Shown here one piece after another: positions 42,211-52,101 of a stretch of 64,000 nt of DNA; positions within the stretch are counted from its first letter, which is position 1, and every line of letters begins with the position of its first letter. The position numbers and the translations under genes were made by a program. The stretch is from NCBI RefSeq assembly GCF_026191915.1, contig NZ_JAIMBY010000002.1, forward strand, positions 62,001 through 126,000. Direction: 5' to 3'. The DNA comes from Acidiphilium sp. PA (GTDB lineage Bacteria; Pseudomonadota; Alphaproteobacteria; Acetobacterales; Acetobacteraceae). The notes under the pieces were generated by a model. The model had not been told where the DNA came from and did not search any database. It was given only the letters and a program-made list of their open reading frames with translations.

Positions 42211-43731
42211 TCAGGGGCCCGGGGTCGGCCAGGATTGGAGATCGTGCCCCAGCAGCATCGGGATGCGCAGCAGCACGTGGCCGTGGTGGATGATGTCGAT
42301 CGGTTTGGCGATGCTGATCGAGGCGAAGCGCGGTGCGTAGCGCCGCATGATCGCGGTGACGTCGCCAGGCATCGCGGCGATCAGAATATCATCGCCGATC
42401 AGTGATTGCGGCGGCGTGGTGATGCCGAACTCGTGCGGATCGCCTTCGAAGACCGCGACCTTCATGGTCGGGCCGACGGCGTAGGCGATCTTGCCGGCGT
42501 CGTACCAGCGCAGGGCCGCGAGTGCGAGGTTCGGGTGGGACAGATCGCCGCGCGCCGCCAGTGCGGCGCGGAAACTGCGCCAGTCGATCGCCTGCAATTC
42601 GGGGGATTTGCCGGGTGCGAAGCGGGCGTTGAACCCGGGCACGATGCCGAACCGCAATTGCGCGCCGATGAACAGCACGGCCAGCGTCAGCACGGCGGCG
42701 GTGCCCCAGGCGACGCCCGCGGCCCAGCGGCGCGCGGTGGCCCCGAGGCGGGCGAGCCAGTCGCCGAGCAGGGGAAACAGCATCAGATAGCCGGGGGCGG
42801 CCCAATGAAACAGGATTTTGCGCGACGACCAGAACGATATTGCTGAAAACAGCACGATCGGGATGATGCCGAGCAACGCCAGGAACCGCGCCCGCCGGTC
42901 CGCCCCGGGGCGCAGGCCGCCGACCAGCAGACATGCCATGGGGACGAAAATCCATGGTGCGATGAACACACCCTCGCCGGCCCAGACGAGGAATGGGCGC
43001 AGTGGATGAATGCCGAATCCGGTCGCCCGTGCGCCCTGGTAGCCGAACGAGGCCCAATGGTTCAGCGCGTTCCACAACAGCACCGGCGAGAACGCCAGCA
43101 GCGCGATCAGGCAGGCGAGCCAGGGCCCGGCGCTGGCGAGCGCGCGGCGGCCACGCCGGTCGAGGATCAGGAAGGCCAGCGCGCCCAGCAAGTTCAGCGC
43201 GGCATTGTATTTCGAGGTCATGGCGAGCCCGGCGCACAGCCCGGCCAGCGGCCAGAATGCCGGTTCAGGCTCCGCCGCCCATGCAGATTGTGCGACGCCG
43301 ACCGCGCGCGCGAGCGCCCAGGCCGCCGCGAGCAGGAAAAAATCGAGCGGGCCATCCGGCAGCACCCAGGTGCCGAAGGCGAGCGAAAACACCGGCGACA
43401 CGTTCAGCGCCACGACCGCCCAGACCGCCGCGCGCGACCCGAACAGGCGGCGGGTGAAGCCGAACATCAAAGCCCCGGTGCCAGCGAACAGCGCAATGAA
43501 GGGCAGGCGCACGATCAACGGCGTGTGCAGCCCGGTGAGGTGCTGGATGGTCAGTTCCATCCACCAGGAGATCGGCGGATGATCGAAATAGGAGAGCTGA
43601 TAGGTATGCACGGCCGAGACCATGTAGCTCTCGTCGATGCCGAGACCCATGCCGGCGGCGAAGACGAGGCGGATGGCGGTTGCCAGCAGAATGACCAGGG
43701 CGGCCTGAGCGGCGGGGGATCGGTGTCTCAT
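42211..43731 (-). CDS. GT39-type membrane glycosyltransferase
   Basis: 506 residues, about 10 or more transmembrane helices. The first periplasmic loop has GLGIDESYMVSAVHTYQLSYFDHPPISWW, with the acidic residue and FDHPP motif of the PMT/ArnT-like family that transfers sugar from polyprenyl-phosphate donors to lipid A or proteins. The C-terminal soluble part (about residues 370-506) is periplasmic. The gene is 119 bases upstream of otsB on the same strand. Acceptor unknown. Confidence 0.85.
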   Translation of the reverse strand: MRHRSPAAQAALVILLATAIRLVFAAGMGLGIDESYMVSAVHTYQLSYFDHPPISWWMELTIQHLTGLHTPLIVRLPFIALFAGTGALMFGFTRRLFGSRAAVWAVVALNVSPVFSLAFGTWVLPDGPLDFFLLAAAWALARAVGVAQSAWAAEPEPAFWPLAGLCAGLAMTSKYNAALNLLGALAFLILDRRGRRALASAGPWLACLIALLAFSPVLLWNALNHWASFGYQGARATGFGIHPLRPFLVWAGEGVFIAPWIFVPMACLLVGGLRPGADRRARFLALLGIIPIVLFSAISFWSSRKILFHWAAPGYLMLFPLLGDWLARLGATARRWAAGVAWGTAAVLTLAVLFIGAQLRFGIVPGFNARFAPGKSPELQAIDWRSFRAALAARGDLSHPNLALAALRWYDAGKIAYAVGPTMKVAVFEGDPHEFGITTPPQSLIGDDILIAAMPGDVTAIMRRYAPRFASISIAKPIDIIHHGHVLLRIPMLLGHDLQSWPTPGP

Positions 43732-43909
43732 CGCCGTGCGGCATGGGCGAGGTCGTTGCGGCGGTCAAGCCGCCGCGGCGTGAGATCGCGCGATCCTGAT
43801 TTGCAGTGCGGCAGGCGGCGCGGTAGCACGGCGGTGCCTGATATTTTTCGGAACGAACCGGATTTTTCCGCAACCTCCCTGCCTGCCAGCCCTAGAATGG
43901 AGCCCGCAT

Positions 43910-44554
43910 ATGACCAGTCTGACAATCGGCCGCCGGCAATGGCTTGGCGGCGCAGCCGCCGTGATCGGCGCATCGCTGCTCGTGCGGCGGGCGGCGGCCG
44001 ATCCGGCCTTGCCCGCGTTCGTGCCGGTCGGCGGGCACATGAAATCGTTGAAGTTCCGGATGCAGGATGTCGAGACCGGCAAGACCATCACCGAGGCGGC
44101 GTTTCGCGGCCATCCGACCATTTTGTATTTCGGCTTCACGCGCTGCCCGGATACCTGCCCGCTGACGATGCAAAACGCGGCGCATCTGGTGTCGCTGCTT
44201 GGCAATGACGGGCAGCGCCTGCGGATTGCGTTCGTCACGGTGGATCTGGACTACGATACGCCGGCGCGGCTGAAACAATTCATGGCGCAGTTCGGGCCAC
44301 CACCGGTGTTCACCGGTCTGCGTGGCACGCCCAGCGAACTGAAGACGGCGGCCGCGCGGTTCGGCGTGTTCTACCACGCACCGAGCGGGGCAGACTCGCC
44401 TGATCCGGTTTCCGGCATCGGCCATAGTGACGCGACCTATCTGTTCGCGCCGGATGGCCATGCCGTCGCGGTGCTGCCGGCGCTGCCGACCGGCACGCCG
44501 CACTTGCCGCAGGTGGCGGCTCTGGTGCGCAAGACCCTGTCCGGCGCGGCATGA
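43910..44554 (+). CDS. SCO1/SenC-family copper chaperone (Tat-type signal)
   Basis: 214 residues. Thioredoxin-fold protein that delivers copper to the CuA site of cytochrome oxidase. Copper ligands: the CxxxC pair in RCPDTCPLTM and His in ISGIGHSDATYLF. The N-terminus (GRRQWLGGAAAVIGASLLVRRAAA) resembles a twin-arginine signal. It heads a plus-strand set with PCuAC and a small cytochrome c (four-base overlaps), facing a second SCO gene. This set is a copper/respiratory-oxidase assembly cluster. Confidence 0.9.
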   Translation: MTSLTIGRRQWLGGAAAVIGASLLVRRAAADPALPAFVPVGGHMKSLKFRMQDVETGKTITEAAFRGHPTILYFGFTRCPDTCPLTMQNAAHLVSLLGNDGQRLRIAFVTVDLDYDTPARLKQFMAQFGPPPVFTGLRGTPSELKTAAARFGVFYHAPSGADSPDPVSGIGHSDATYLFAPDGHAVAVLPALPTGTPHLPQVAALVRKTLSGAA

Positions 44555-44997
44555 CGCGCTGGCAGCTCGCGGTCATCGCGATGCTCGCGATCGGCACGCG
44601 GGGGGCGATGGCGGCGGCACCGTCACCGATCACGGCGCGGGATGCGTGGTTTCGCTATCTGCTGCCTGAAATCCCCGCCGGTGGTTTCGTGACCTTGCAT
44701 AACGCGGGCGCGTCACCCGCCGTGCTGACCGGCGTGCGATCGGCCGCGTGTGGCATGGCAATGTTGCATCGGACCGTCAATCGAAGCGGTGTGGACCGGA
44801 TGAAGATGGCACCGTCGGTCACGGTGCCGGCGCATGGCGATTTCCGGTTCGCGCCCGGCGGCTATCATATCATGTGCATGCAGCCGCACATGAAACCCGG
44901 CGAGGCCGCCGCGGTGACCCTGCTGTTTGCCGGCCTGCCGCCGATGGTCGTGAAATTTGCGGTCTACGGCGCGGACGGCAGGCCCGCGGCGCCATGA
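44551..44997 (+). CDS. Copper chaperone PCu(A)C
   Basis: 148 residues. Periplasmic copper chaperone of the DUF461/PCuAC family with a signal peptide (about 1-22). Cu(I)-binding residues: Met/His in MAMLHRT, the Met of RMKMAPS, and HIMCMQPH near residue 110. PCuAC delivers Cu(I) to SCO or directly to oxidase subunit II. Overlaps SCO and cytochrome genes by four bases. Confidence 0.88.
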   Translation: MTRWQLAVIAMLAIGTRGAMAAAPSPITARDAWFRYLLPEIPAGGFVTLHNAGASPAVLTGVRSAACGMAMLHRTVNRSGVDRMKMAPSVTVPAHGDFRFAPGGYHIMCMQPHMKPGEAAAVTLLFAGLPPMVVKFAVYGADGRPAAP

Positions 44998-45332
44998 GGC
45001 GGCCGATACGCTTGGGCCTGCTGGCCCTCGTGCTCGGCGCGGCCGGGCAGGCGGGTGATGTGACGGCGGGGGCCCGGATCGTCGCGCATGGCACATCGTC
45101 CGGCGCGCTGCCGTGCATGGCGTGTCACGGCGTCGGCCTGCGGGGCAATGCCGCCATCGGGGCCCCGGCGCTTGCGGGTTTGCCGGTCGCGGCCACGCTG
45201 GCGGCGCTGGACGCGATCGCGGCGGGCCGGATCGGTCATAATTACGTGATGAAGAATAACGCGGCCGCATTGACGCCGGCCGAGCGGCGGGCGGTCGCCG
45301 ATTATCTGGCGACGCGCAGACCAGACAATTAG
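44994..45332 (+). CDS. Small periplasmic c-type cytochrome
   Basis: 112 residues with a signal peptide and a single haem-binding CMACHG (about residues 38-43). A distal Met ligand is probable in HNYVMKNNA. It has the size and layout of class I cytochrome c electron carriers (cytochrome c551/c553-like). Start at ATG 44994 overlaps the PCuAC stop; longer upstream reading frames are rejected. Its 3' end overlaps the converging second SCO gene by four bases. Confidence 0.85.
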   Translation: MRRPIRLGLLALVLGAAGQAGDVTAGARIVAHGTSSGALPCMACHGVGLRGNAAIGAPALAGLPVAATLAALDAIAAGRIGHNYVMKNNAAALTPAERRAVADYLATRRPDN

Positions 45333-45985
45333 CCCAGGCGGGCGAGCCAGGTCAGCAGACCGCGCGGCTGGGTTTTCGATTGCAGTGCTGCGATATCGGC
45401 GACGAGTGCGGCATAGTCGGGGTGCTTGTTCGAGCCGAGGTCGGGGATGATGAACCGTGCGTTGCCGTGCGGACCGAAGCCATAGATCAGCGCCGAATGC
45501 ACCACCTGATAGGCCTGCGGGTTTGGCGAGGGATGCACCGAGGCGACGACGCGGTAGCGCCGCGTCAGCCGATAGATCTGGTTGGCCGAACCGCGCAGCC
45601 CGACGAAATGAGGGTCGAACAGCGCGAGGTACCGGCGCAGAACCGGGATGGTGTCGCGCGCCGGATCGACCGTGACGAACAAAAACACCGTGTTGGCCGC
45701 GGCGGCGCCAAGCTTGAGGTAGAGCTGATGCACTTTGTAGAGCGTGTCGGGGCAGACATCCGGGCAATTGGTGTAGCCGAAATACAGCAGGATTGTCTTG
45801 CCGCGAAACGCGGCGGCGGTGACGCTTTTGCCGGTGCTCGCATCGGTCATGGTAAACGCAAGCGGCGGGACCAGCCCGGTGACCGGCACGACCGGGTTGG
45901 CCCGGGCCGCGACCGGTGCGATGAGGGTGAGCATCATCGCAAGGATCGGGGCAGCCAGCTGCCAGCGCTCCGGCCTGCGCCTCAT
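45329..45985 (-). CDS. SCO1/SenC-family copper chaperone (Sec-type signal)
   Basis: 218 residues, second SCO paralogue of the cluster. Copper ligands are in [10 protein letters not shown] and the His in [24 protein letters not shown] is the usual family strand. The N-terminal hydrophobic segment ([20 protein letters not shown]) is a cleavable signal or anchor. It is downstream of gatB on the minus strand and overlaps its stop (ATGA), while converging with the cytochrome gene. The two SCOs may serve different oxidases. Confidence 0.9.
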   Translation of the reverse strand: MRRRPERWQLAAPILAMMLTLIAPVAARANPVVPVTGLVPPLAFTMTDASTGKSVTAAAFRGKTILLYFGYTNCPDVCPDTLYKVHQLYLKLGAAAANTVFLFVTVDPARDTIPVLRRYLALFDPHFVGLRGSANQIYRLTRRYRVVASVHPSPNPQAYQVVHSALIYGFGPHGNARFIIPDLGSNKHPDYAALVADIAALQSKTQPRGLLTWLARLG

Positions 45986-47445
45986 GCTGCGGGTGCGCCG
46001 ATCTTTTGTTTGAGGGCCTCGTTGACCAGGGCGGGATTGCCCTTGCCGGCCATCGCCTTCATCACCTGACCCACGAAAAAGCCGAACAATTTATCCTTGC
46101 CCGATTTGTACTCGGCGAGCTTGTCGGGATGGGCGGCGATCACCTGATCGATCGCGGCATCGATCGCGCCGGTGTCGGTCACCTGGCGCAGGCCGCGCGC
46201 CTCGACGATGGCGCCCGGCGCCTCGCCGGTTTCGACCATCAGTTCCAGGACTTCCTTGGCGATCTTGCCGTTGATCGTGCCATCCTTGATCAGGTCGAGC
46301 AGCGCGCCGAGATCGGCGGCACTGACCGGGCTGTTCTCGATGCTGCGGCCGGTACGGTTGAGCGCGGCGAAAAAATCACCCAGCATCCAGTTCGCGACCT
46401 GCTTGGCATCACGGCCTTTGGCGACGGTTTCGAAGAAATCGGCGGTGACCTGTTCCATCACGAAAATCGAGGATTCGTAGCGCGAAATTCCGTAATCCTG
46501 CATCAAGCGGGCGCGCTTGGCATCCGGCAGTTCGGGCAGTTCGGTCTTCAGCGTGGCGACCCAGGCTTCATCGAGCACCAGCGGCAGCAGGTCGGGCTCG
46601 GGGAAGTAGCGGTAGTCATGCGCGTCTTCCTTGCTGCGCATCGAGCGGGTTTCGCCGCGCGCGGGGTCGAACAGGCGGGTTTCCTGCGTCACCGCGCCGC
46701 CGGATTCCCAGATCTCGACCTGGCGGCGTGCTTCCGCCTCGATCGCCTGCATCACGAAGCGGATCGAATTGACGTTCTTGATTTCGCAGCGCGTGCGAAA
46801 TGCCTCGCCCGCCTTGCGGACCGAAACATTAACGTCGGCGCGCATCGAGCCTTCGTCCATATTGCCATCGCAGGTTCCAAGATAGCGCAGGATGGTGCGC
46901 AGCTTGCGGATGTAGGCGCCGGCTTCCTCGGGCGTGCGCATGTCGGGTTCGCTCACGATTTCCATCAGCGCGACACCGGACCGGTTGAGATCGATCAGCG
47001 ATTTGCTGGCGTGCTGATCGTGCATGCTCTTGCCGGCATCCTGTTCGAGATGCAGCCGGGTGATGCCGATCGGGCGGGTTTCACCCGATTCGAGCTCGAT
47101 ATCGATCGTGCCCATGCCGACGATCGGGTGTTCGTACTGGCTGATCTGATAGCCTTGCGGCAGATCGGCGTAGAAATAGTTTTTCCGGTCGAAGCGGGAC
47201 ACCAGATTGATCTGCGCGTTCAGCCCGAGACCGGTGCGGACCGCCTGGGCGACGCATTCGCGGTTGATCACCGGCAGCATGCCGGGGAAACCGGCATCGA
47301 CGAAGCTGACCTGGGTGTTGGGCTCGCTGCCGAAATCGGTCGCGGCCCCGCTGAACAGTTTGGATTTCGAGATCACCTGGGCGTGGACCTCAAGCCCGAT
47401 CACCAGTTCCCAGGGGCCGGTGGACCCTTCGATCGTGTAGCTCAT
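45982..47445 (-). CDS. gatB: Glu-tRNA(Gln)/Asp-tRNA(Asn) amidotransferase subunit B
   Basis: 487 residues. Transamidates misacylated Glu-tRNA(Gln) or Asp-tRNA(Asn) using ammonia from GatA. Markers: [67 protein letters not shown]; a YqeY-like tail domain at about residues 350-487. Second-to-third gene of the gatCAB unit; overlaps gatA by four bases. Confidence 0.97.
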   Translation of the reverse strand: MSYTIEGSTGPWELVIGLEVHAQVISKSKLFSGAATDFGSEPNTQVSFVDAGFPGMLPVINRECVAQAVRTGLGLNAQINLVSRFDRKNYFYADLPQGYQISQYEHPIVGMGTIDIELESGETRPIGITRLHLEQDAGKSMHDQHASKSLIDLNRSGVALMEIVSEPDMRTPEEAGAYIRKLRTILRYLGTCDGNMDEGSMRADVNVSVRKAGEAFRTRCEIKNVNSIRFVMQAIEAEARRQVEIWESGGAVTQETRLFDPARGETRSMRSKEDAHDYRYFPEPDLLPLVLDEAWVATLKTELPELPDAKRARLMQDYGISRYESSIFVMEQVTADFFETVAKGRDAKQVANWMLGDFFAALNRTGRSIENSPVSAADLGALLDLIKDGTINGKIAKEVLELMVETGEAPGAIVEARGLRQVTDTGAIDAAIDQVIAAHPDKLAEYKSGKDKLFGFFVGQVMKAMAGKGNPALVNEALKQKIGAPAA

Positions 47446-48923
47446 GAGCCCGCCCCCGCGCGTACCGCCGGCATGGCCGTGAACATGGCCGCGCGTTCGA
47501 GCGCGCCGGCGACGGCAAACACGGTTTCCTCATCGAAATGCCGCCCGATCACCTGCAGGCCGAGCGGCAGGCCGCGCGCATCGAGCCCCGCCGGCACCGA
47601 CATCGCGGGAACGCCGGCGAGGTTGGAGGGGACGGTGAACACGTCGTTCAAATACATCGTCACCGGATCGTCCATTTTTTCGCCGATCGCAAAGGCCGCC
47701 GATGGCGCGGTGGGGGTCAGGATGGCATCGACCTTCGCGAACGCCTGGTTGAAATCGCGCAGCATCAGCGCGCGCACTTTCTGGGCGCGCAGGTAATACG
47801 CATCGTAATACCCGGCCGAGAGAACATAGGTGCCGATCATGATGCGCCGTTTTACCTCGGCACCGAATCCGGCCGCGCGGGTGCGCTCGTACAGATCGAT
47901 CAGATCCGCGCCATCCACCCGCGCGCCGAACCGCACACCATCATAACGCGCGAGATTCGAGGAGGCTTCGGCCGGCGCCACGATGTAATAGACCGGCAAA
48001 CCATATCGGGTGTGCGGCAGGCTGACATCGATGATCTCGGCGCCGGCCCGTTTCAGCCAGTCGATGCCCGATTGCCAGAGGGTTTCGATCTCGGGGGCCA
48101 TGCCATCGACGCGGTATTCGCGCGGGATGCCGATTCGCAGGCCCTGGACGCCGCGCGCGCAGGCGGCCCGGAAATCGGGCACCGGGCGGTCGGCGGAGGT
48201 GCTGTCGCGCTCATCGAACCCGCTCATCGCCCCGAGCAGGATCGCGCAATCCTCGACGGTGCGCGCCATCGGGCCCGCCTGGTCGAGCGAGGAGGCAAAC
48301 GCCACGATGCCGAAGCGCGAGCAACGGCCGTAGGTGGGTTTGATGCCGGCGATGCCGGTGAACGCGGCCGGCTGACGGATCGAGCCGCCGGTGTCGGTGC
48401 CGGTCGCGCCCATGGCCATGCGTGCCGCGACCGCCGCGGCCGAACCGCCGGAGGAGCCGCCGGGGACGAGTTTCGCCCCGTCATCGCGCTGCCAGGGGTT
48501 TTCGACCGCGCCGTAGGCCGAGGTGATGTTCGATGAGCCCATGGCGAATTCATCGAGATTGGCCTTGCCGAGCATCACCGCGCCGGCGGCCTTGAGCCGG
48601 GCGGACACCGTGCTCTCGTAGGGCGGGATGAAGGGTTCGAGAATGTTCGACCCCGCCGTGGTCCGCACGCCTTCGGTGCAGAACAGGTCCTTCATCGCGA
48701 TCGGAATGCCGGACAGGGCAGGGGCGTCGCCCGCGGCCCGCGCCGCATCGGCCGCGCGTGCCTGTGCGCGCGCCTGATCGGCGGTGATGGTGATGAACGC
48801 GTTGAGGCGCGGGTTGAGCGCCTCGACCGCAGTGAGATGCGCATCCGTCAGTTCGACGGCTGAGATTTTTTTCGCCGCCAGCGCCGCGAGCGCTTCGGCG
48901 ATGCTCATGTCCAGCATGGTCAT
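47442..48923 (-). CDS. gatA: Glu-tRNA(Gln)/Asp-tRNA(Asn) amidotransferase subunit A
   Basis: 493 residues, amidase-signature enzyme releasing ammonia from glutamine. Ser-cisSer-Lys triad: Lys in PIAMKDLF, cis-Ser in [12 protein letters not shown] and nucleophilic Ser in [15 protein letters not shown] 48923 overlaps gatC by four bases; a Met four codons in is an alternative. Completes the heterotrimer for Gln-tRNA and Asn-tRNA formation. Confidence 0.97.
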   Translation of the reverse strand: MTMLDMSIAEALAALAAKKISAVELTDAHLTAVEALNPRLNAFITITADQARAQARAADAARAAGDAPALSGIPIAMKDLFCTEGVRTTAGSNILEPFIPPYESTVSARLKAAGAVMLGKANLDEFAMGSSNITSAYGAVENPWQRDDGAKLVPGGSSGGSAAAVAARMAMGATGTDTGGSIRQPAAFTGIAGIKPTYGRCSRFGIVAFASSLDQAGPMARTVEDCAILLGAMSGFDERDSTSADRPVPDFRAACARGVQGLRIGIPREYRVDGMAPEIETLWQSGIDWLKRAGAEIIDVSLPHTRYGLPVYYIVAPAEASSNLARYDGVRFGARVDGADLIDLYERTRAAGFGAEVKRRIMIGTYVLSAGYYDAYYLRAQKVRALMLRDFNQAFAKVDAILTPTAPSAAFAIGEKMDDPVTMYLNDVFTVPSNLAGVPAMSVPAGLDARGLPLGLQVIGRHFDEETVFAVAGALERAAMFTAMPAVRAGAGS

Positions 48924-49213
48924 TCCACCACCTTCGGCACGGCAAAGAAATTGCCGATCCGGTCCGGTGCGTTGGCGAGGATCTTGTCGGGATAATTGCC
49001 GTCGGTCACCGCATCGTCGCGCAGCCGCATCGCCATCTGCGCGCCGCCGGACAGGGGTTGCACGCCATCGACATCGACCTCGGAGAGTTGCTCGACATAG
49101 CCGAGAATCGCATTGAGTTCGCCTTCGAGGCGCGGCACCTCATCATCGGTGAGGCGGATACGGGCGAGTTTCGCGATACGGCGAACCGTCGCGGGGTCGA
49201 GCGACATGGGCAT
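48920..49213 (-). CDS. gatC: Glu-tRNA(Gln)/Asp-tRNA(Asn) amidotransferase subunit C
   Basis: 97 residues. Small subunit that clamps GatA and GatB ([44 protein letters not shown]). First gene of gatCAB. A Met two codons downstream (49207) is also possible. The ruvX gene diverges about 40 bases away, so the two share a promoter region. Confidence 0.95.
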   Translation of the reverse strand: MPMSLDPATVRRIAKLARIRLTDDEVPRLEGELNAILGYVEQLSEVDVDGVQPLSGGAQMAMRLRDDAVTDGNYPDKILANAPDRIGNFFAVPKVVE

Positions 49214-49252
49214 CCCTTGGGTTTCTGTGCGGTCTGGATCATAAACGCGACC

Positions 49253-49720
49253 ATGACACTGTTCAACCTGACCGATCTGGTGGCTGCAATGCCCCGCAAC
49301 GCCCGCTTGATCGGGCTCGATCCGGGATCACGCATCGTCGGCATCGCGCTGTCGGATGTCAGCCGGCGGCTCGCATCACCCTATGGCGCGATGAAGCGTG
49401 GCAAACTGGCCGACATGGCGCGGACGCTCCGCGACATCGCGGCCAAGGAGGGGGCGACGGCGCTGGTGATCGGGCTGCCGCTGTCGATGGACGGCACGTA
49501 CGGCCCCGCGGCGCAGGCGGCGCGCGACTGGGCGCATGCGATCACCTTCGCGACCGATCTGCCCGCCGCGATGATGGATGAGCGCCTGTCCTCGGCCGCG
49601 GTGAACCGGGCGATGATCGAGGCCGATGTATCGCGATCGAGGCGGGCCGCACGGGTCGATGCGGCGGCGGCTTCGTACATGCTGCAAGCGGCCCTCGATA
49701 TCATCACGGGCGCCGGGTGA
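49253..49720 (+). CDS. ruvX: Putative pre-16S rRNA nuclease / Holliday-junction resolvase-like protein
   Basis: 155 residues of the RuvX/YqgF family: RNase H fold with [29 protein letters not shown] and the acidic MMDERLSS. Family members process pre-16S rRNA 5' ends. The ATG at 49253 was chosen; an in-frame open stretch upstream runs through the divergent gatC and is rejected. Overlaps the next membrane gene (GTGA). Confidence 0.93.
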   Translation: MTLFNLTDLVAAMPRNARLIGLDPGSRIVGIALSDVSRRLASPYGAMKRGKLADMARTLRDIAAKEGATALVIGLPLSMDGTYGPAAQAARDWAHAITFATDLPAAMMDERLSSAAVNRAMIEADVSRSRRAARVDAAAASYMLQAALDIITGAG

Positions 49721-50046
49721 AGGGGCTTGGCATCCTGCTGCTGCTGGGCCTTGCCGCCGCGCTCGAGGTGGGGGGCGATGCGCTGATGCGCAACGGCTTG
49801 CACGCGAGCGGGGCGGGGCGGATCTCCTGGCTGATCGGCGGCGCTGTGGTGCTCGCGGCCTATGGTATTTTCGTCAATCTCGGGCCGTGGGATTTCGGCC
49901 GGGTGCTTGGTGTCTATGTGGTGCTGTTTTTCATCGTGGCACAGCTGGTCAACTGGTTCGGCTACGGTGTTCGCCCGGACGGGCCGGTGCTGGTGGCGGG
50001 GGCGCTGATCTGTGCGGGCGGGCTGGTGCTCACGCTGGCGCGGTGA
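49717..50046 (+). CDS. Small four-helix membrane protein (SMR-like)
   Basis: 109 residues with four hydrophobic helices (LGILLLLGLAAALEVGGDALM, ISWLIGGAVVLAAYGIFVN, VLGVYVVLFFIVAQLV, VLVAGALICAGGLVLTLAR). The Glu in AALEVGGDALM of helix 1 and overall size recall small multidrug resistance or YnfA-type proteins, but the family is not certain. GTG start overlaps ruvX. Its 3' end overlaps the end of the converging HAD gene by 17 bases. Confidence 0.65.
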   Translation: MKGLGILLLLGLAAALEVGGDALMRNGLHASGAGRISWLIGGAVVLAAYGIFVNLGPWDFGRVLGVYVVLFFIVAQLVNWFGYGVRPDGPVLVAGALICAGGLVLTLAR

Positions 50047-52018
50047 TGCGGCGGTGCAGGCGGTTGATCAGGCGCACCGCGAACCGTGAACCGGGATCGA
50101 GCCGGGCGAGATATCCGGCCGGCCAGAAGGCGGTGCGGGCCGCGCCGGCGGCGGCGAACAGCGATCGGCCAGAGGGTGGCACGATCGGCCGGTAGGACAA
50201 TGCGCCGAACCCTTCGGCATGGGGGATTGCCGCGAAACGCGCGGCATCGGTGCGGTCGGGTGCGGTAAGCAAGCCAGCGAGGCGGGTACACGCAAGGTCG
50301 CGCAGCATCGCGATATGCTCTTGGCGCAGATAGGGACGCATCGCGTGCGCCACATCGGTCACGGCATCGTGGATCAGCGCGGCAATGGCGAGACGCGGGG
50401 CTTCCTCGGCCTGTTCGAGGCGGACCGGATAGGGCACGCCATCGCGGCAGGCGACATGGCTGATGCCGGATTCCGGTGCCGAGAACAGCAACTCCAGCAC
50501 CTCGTACGATCGCCCGACGGTTGCGGCGACGACCGATTGCGGCGCGCTATCGCTGAACAGAAATCCCTCGGCCTCGATGTCACGGGCGCGTCTGGCGGTG
50601 GTGCCGAGATAGACGCCGGTAATGTCGGGCGCGGTGCCGCGCGCGATCGTGCCCAGGCGGATGAGCGAGCGCTGCAGCGAGCCGTGCCAGCCCAGATCGA
50701 CCACCAGCGCCTTGCCATCGAACAGCCCGATCTGGTCGAGATGCGCCAGCAGATCGCGCCGCTCGATCCCGGCGCGCGCGGTGATCGGGTCCGCGAGATC
50801 GGTGAAAATTGCGCGCAGGGCGGCGCGGGACGGGGCATCGTTCACGGCGGTCTGGCCATGCACGCCGTGTCGATGCATTGCCGCCGCGACCGCGCTTTCA
50901 GCGGGATCGAGCGCGGCGCGTTGCAGGTATTCGGCGATCGTGAGGTCGCTGACCCCTGAACACAGAAAGTCGAGATCGCTGGCATCCAGCGTCGTGATGG
51001 CGGCGAGATTGAGGCACCGGCGCGACGACCAGACGTAGTGGGACGGGGGCGCTGCCTCGGTGCGCCAGGCCGTTTCATAGGCTTTCTGAAACACCAGCCC
51101 GTCGCGCGCCAGAAAGAACGGCCGGCGGCATTCCGCGCGCACGCGGCTGTGGATCAATCCGGCCATGCCGATCGCCGCGGGGGCGACCACCAGATAGGCG
51201 AGGGTCAGCCAGTATGGGTCGCCGGCCTGCCCCACGTGCTGCTGTGCGGCGAGGGCGCGGCGCAGCAGCGCATGGGGCAGGTCGGCGAGCGCGTGGCCGC
51301 TGGGTTGATAGCGGTTTGCCGGCAGCCGGCGTTCAGGCGGCGAGACCAGGGACGGCGTGACCCCGCAGCGGCGCGCGACCGCGCCATCGGCCTCCGGATG
51401 GTCGCCGAGATGGACGATGCGCGCCTCGGCCGTCAGCCCGAAATCGGCGCGGATTTCATCCCACACCGCACCGCTCGCCTTGGTGCGGCCGGTTTCGCTC
51501 GACAGATAGAGCCGCGCGTACCCGTCAATACCGGCCCGTTCGATCATGGTTTCGATCGCGTGGCGTGGCAGGTACATATCCGACACGATGATGACGCGGC
51601 GACCGGCTGCAACCAGGGCGCGAAACGCAGCCGCAATGCCGGGGTCAGCCGCGATCCCTTCGATTTCCAGGGCGATTTCCCGATCCATGATCGAGGTCAG
51701 GTCGAGGCCTTGCGGTGCGGTGCGGGCCAATTCGGCATAGATCGCGGCGAGCGTGATCTCGGTGATACCTGATGCCCGGCGCGCCGCGGCCTCGGCACGA
51801 CCGCGTTCGGCCGCGAACCATGGGCCGGCCTGGTCGGGCAGAGTGGCGGCGAGCAGTGCGAACAGATCGTGCGGCCGCCAGACGGCGCGCTGCACCAGCG
51901 TGTCGAACAGGTCGAAACTGGCGATATCCGCGGTCATCGCCGCCGCCATGAATGAAGCTATGCGCGCGCTATCGTCCAATGCGGATCTTTGCTTTCGCTC
52001 GAGGGGGAAACGGGCCAT
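50030..52018 (-). CDS. HAD-domain protein of surface-glycan type
   Basis: 662 residues. N-terminal HAD hydrolase domain (residues 25-240): SFDLFDTLVQR (nucleophilic Asp), VIIVSDMYLP, GRTKASGAVWDE and HLGDHPEAD. The C-terminal 400 residues match no family I recognise, though FFLARDGLVFQKAYE and VVDLGWHGSLQRSL are the kind of segments seen in large HAD proteins linked to glycosyltransferases. Start may be 52018 or a Met at 51949/51937. Not in an operon with its neighbours; the lysozyme gene is divergent. Substrate unknown. Confidence 0.7.
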   Translation of the reverse strand: MARFPLERKQRSALDDSARIASFMAAAMTADIASFDLFDTLVQRAVWRPHDLFALLAATLPDQAGPWFAAERGRAEAAARRASGITEITLAAIYAELARTAPQGLDLTSIMDREIALEIEGIAADPGIAAAFRALVAAGRRVIIVSDMYLPRHAIETMIERAGIDGYARLYLSSETGRTKASGAVWDEIRADFGLTAEARIVHLGDHPEADGAVARRCGVTPSLVSPPERRLPANRYQPSGHALADLPHALLRRALAAQQHVGQAGDPYWLTLAYLVVAPAAIGMAGLIHSRVRAECRRPFFLARDGLVFQKAYETAWRTEAAPPSHYVWSSRRCLNLAAITTLDASDLDFLCSGVSDLTIAEYLQRAALDPAESAVAAAMHRHGVHGQTAVNDAPSRAALRAIFTDLADPITARAGIERRDLLAHLDQIGLFDGKALVVDLGWHGSLQRSLIRLGTIARGTAPDITGVYLGTTARRARDIEAEGFLFSDSAPQSVVAATVGRSYEVLELLFSAPESGISHVACRDGVPYPVRLEQAEEAPRLAIAALIHDAVTDVAHAMRPYLRQEHIAMLRDLACTRLAGLLTAPDRTDAARFAAIPHAEGFGALSYRPIVPPSGRSLFAAAGAARTAFWPAGYLARLDPGSRFAVRLINRLHRRITAPA

Positions 52019-52101
52019 GCACTTCCAGGTTGTGTTTATGGTTTCTCACCCCCCCGGCCTCATGGCAAATCTTTTGGTGCAATGTCAGGAGCCGATCACC
52101 G

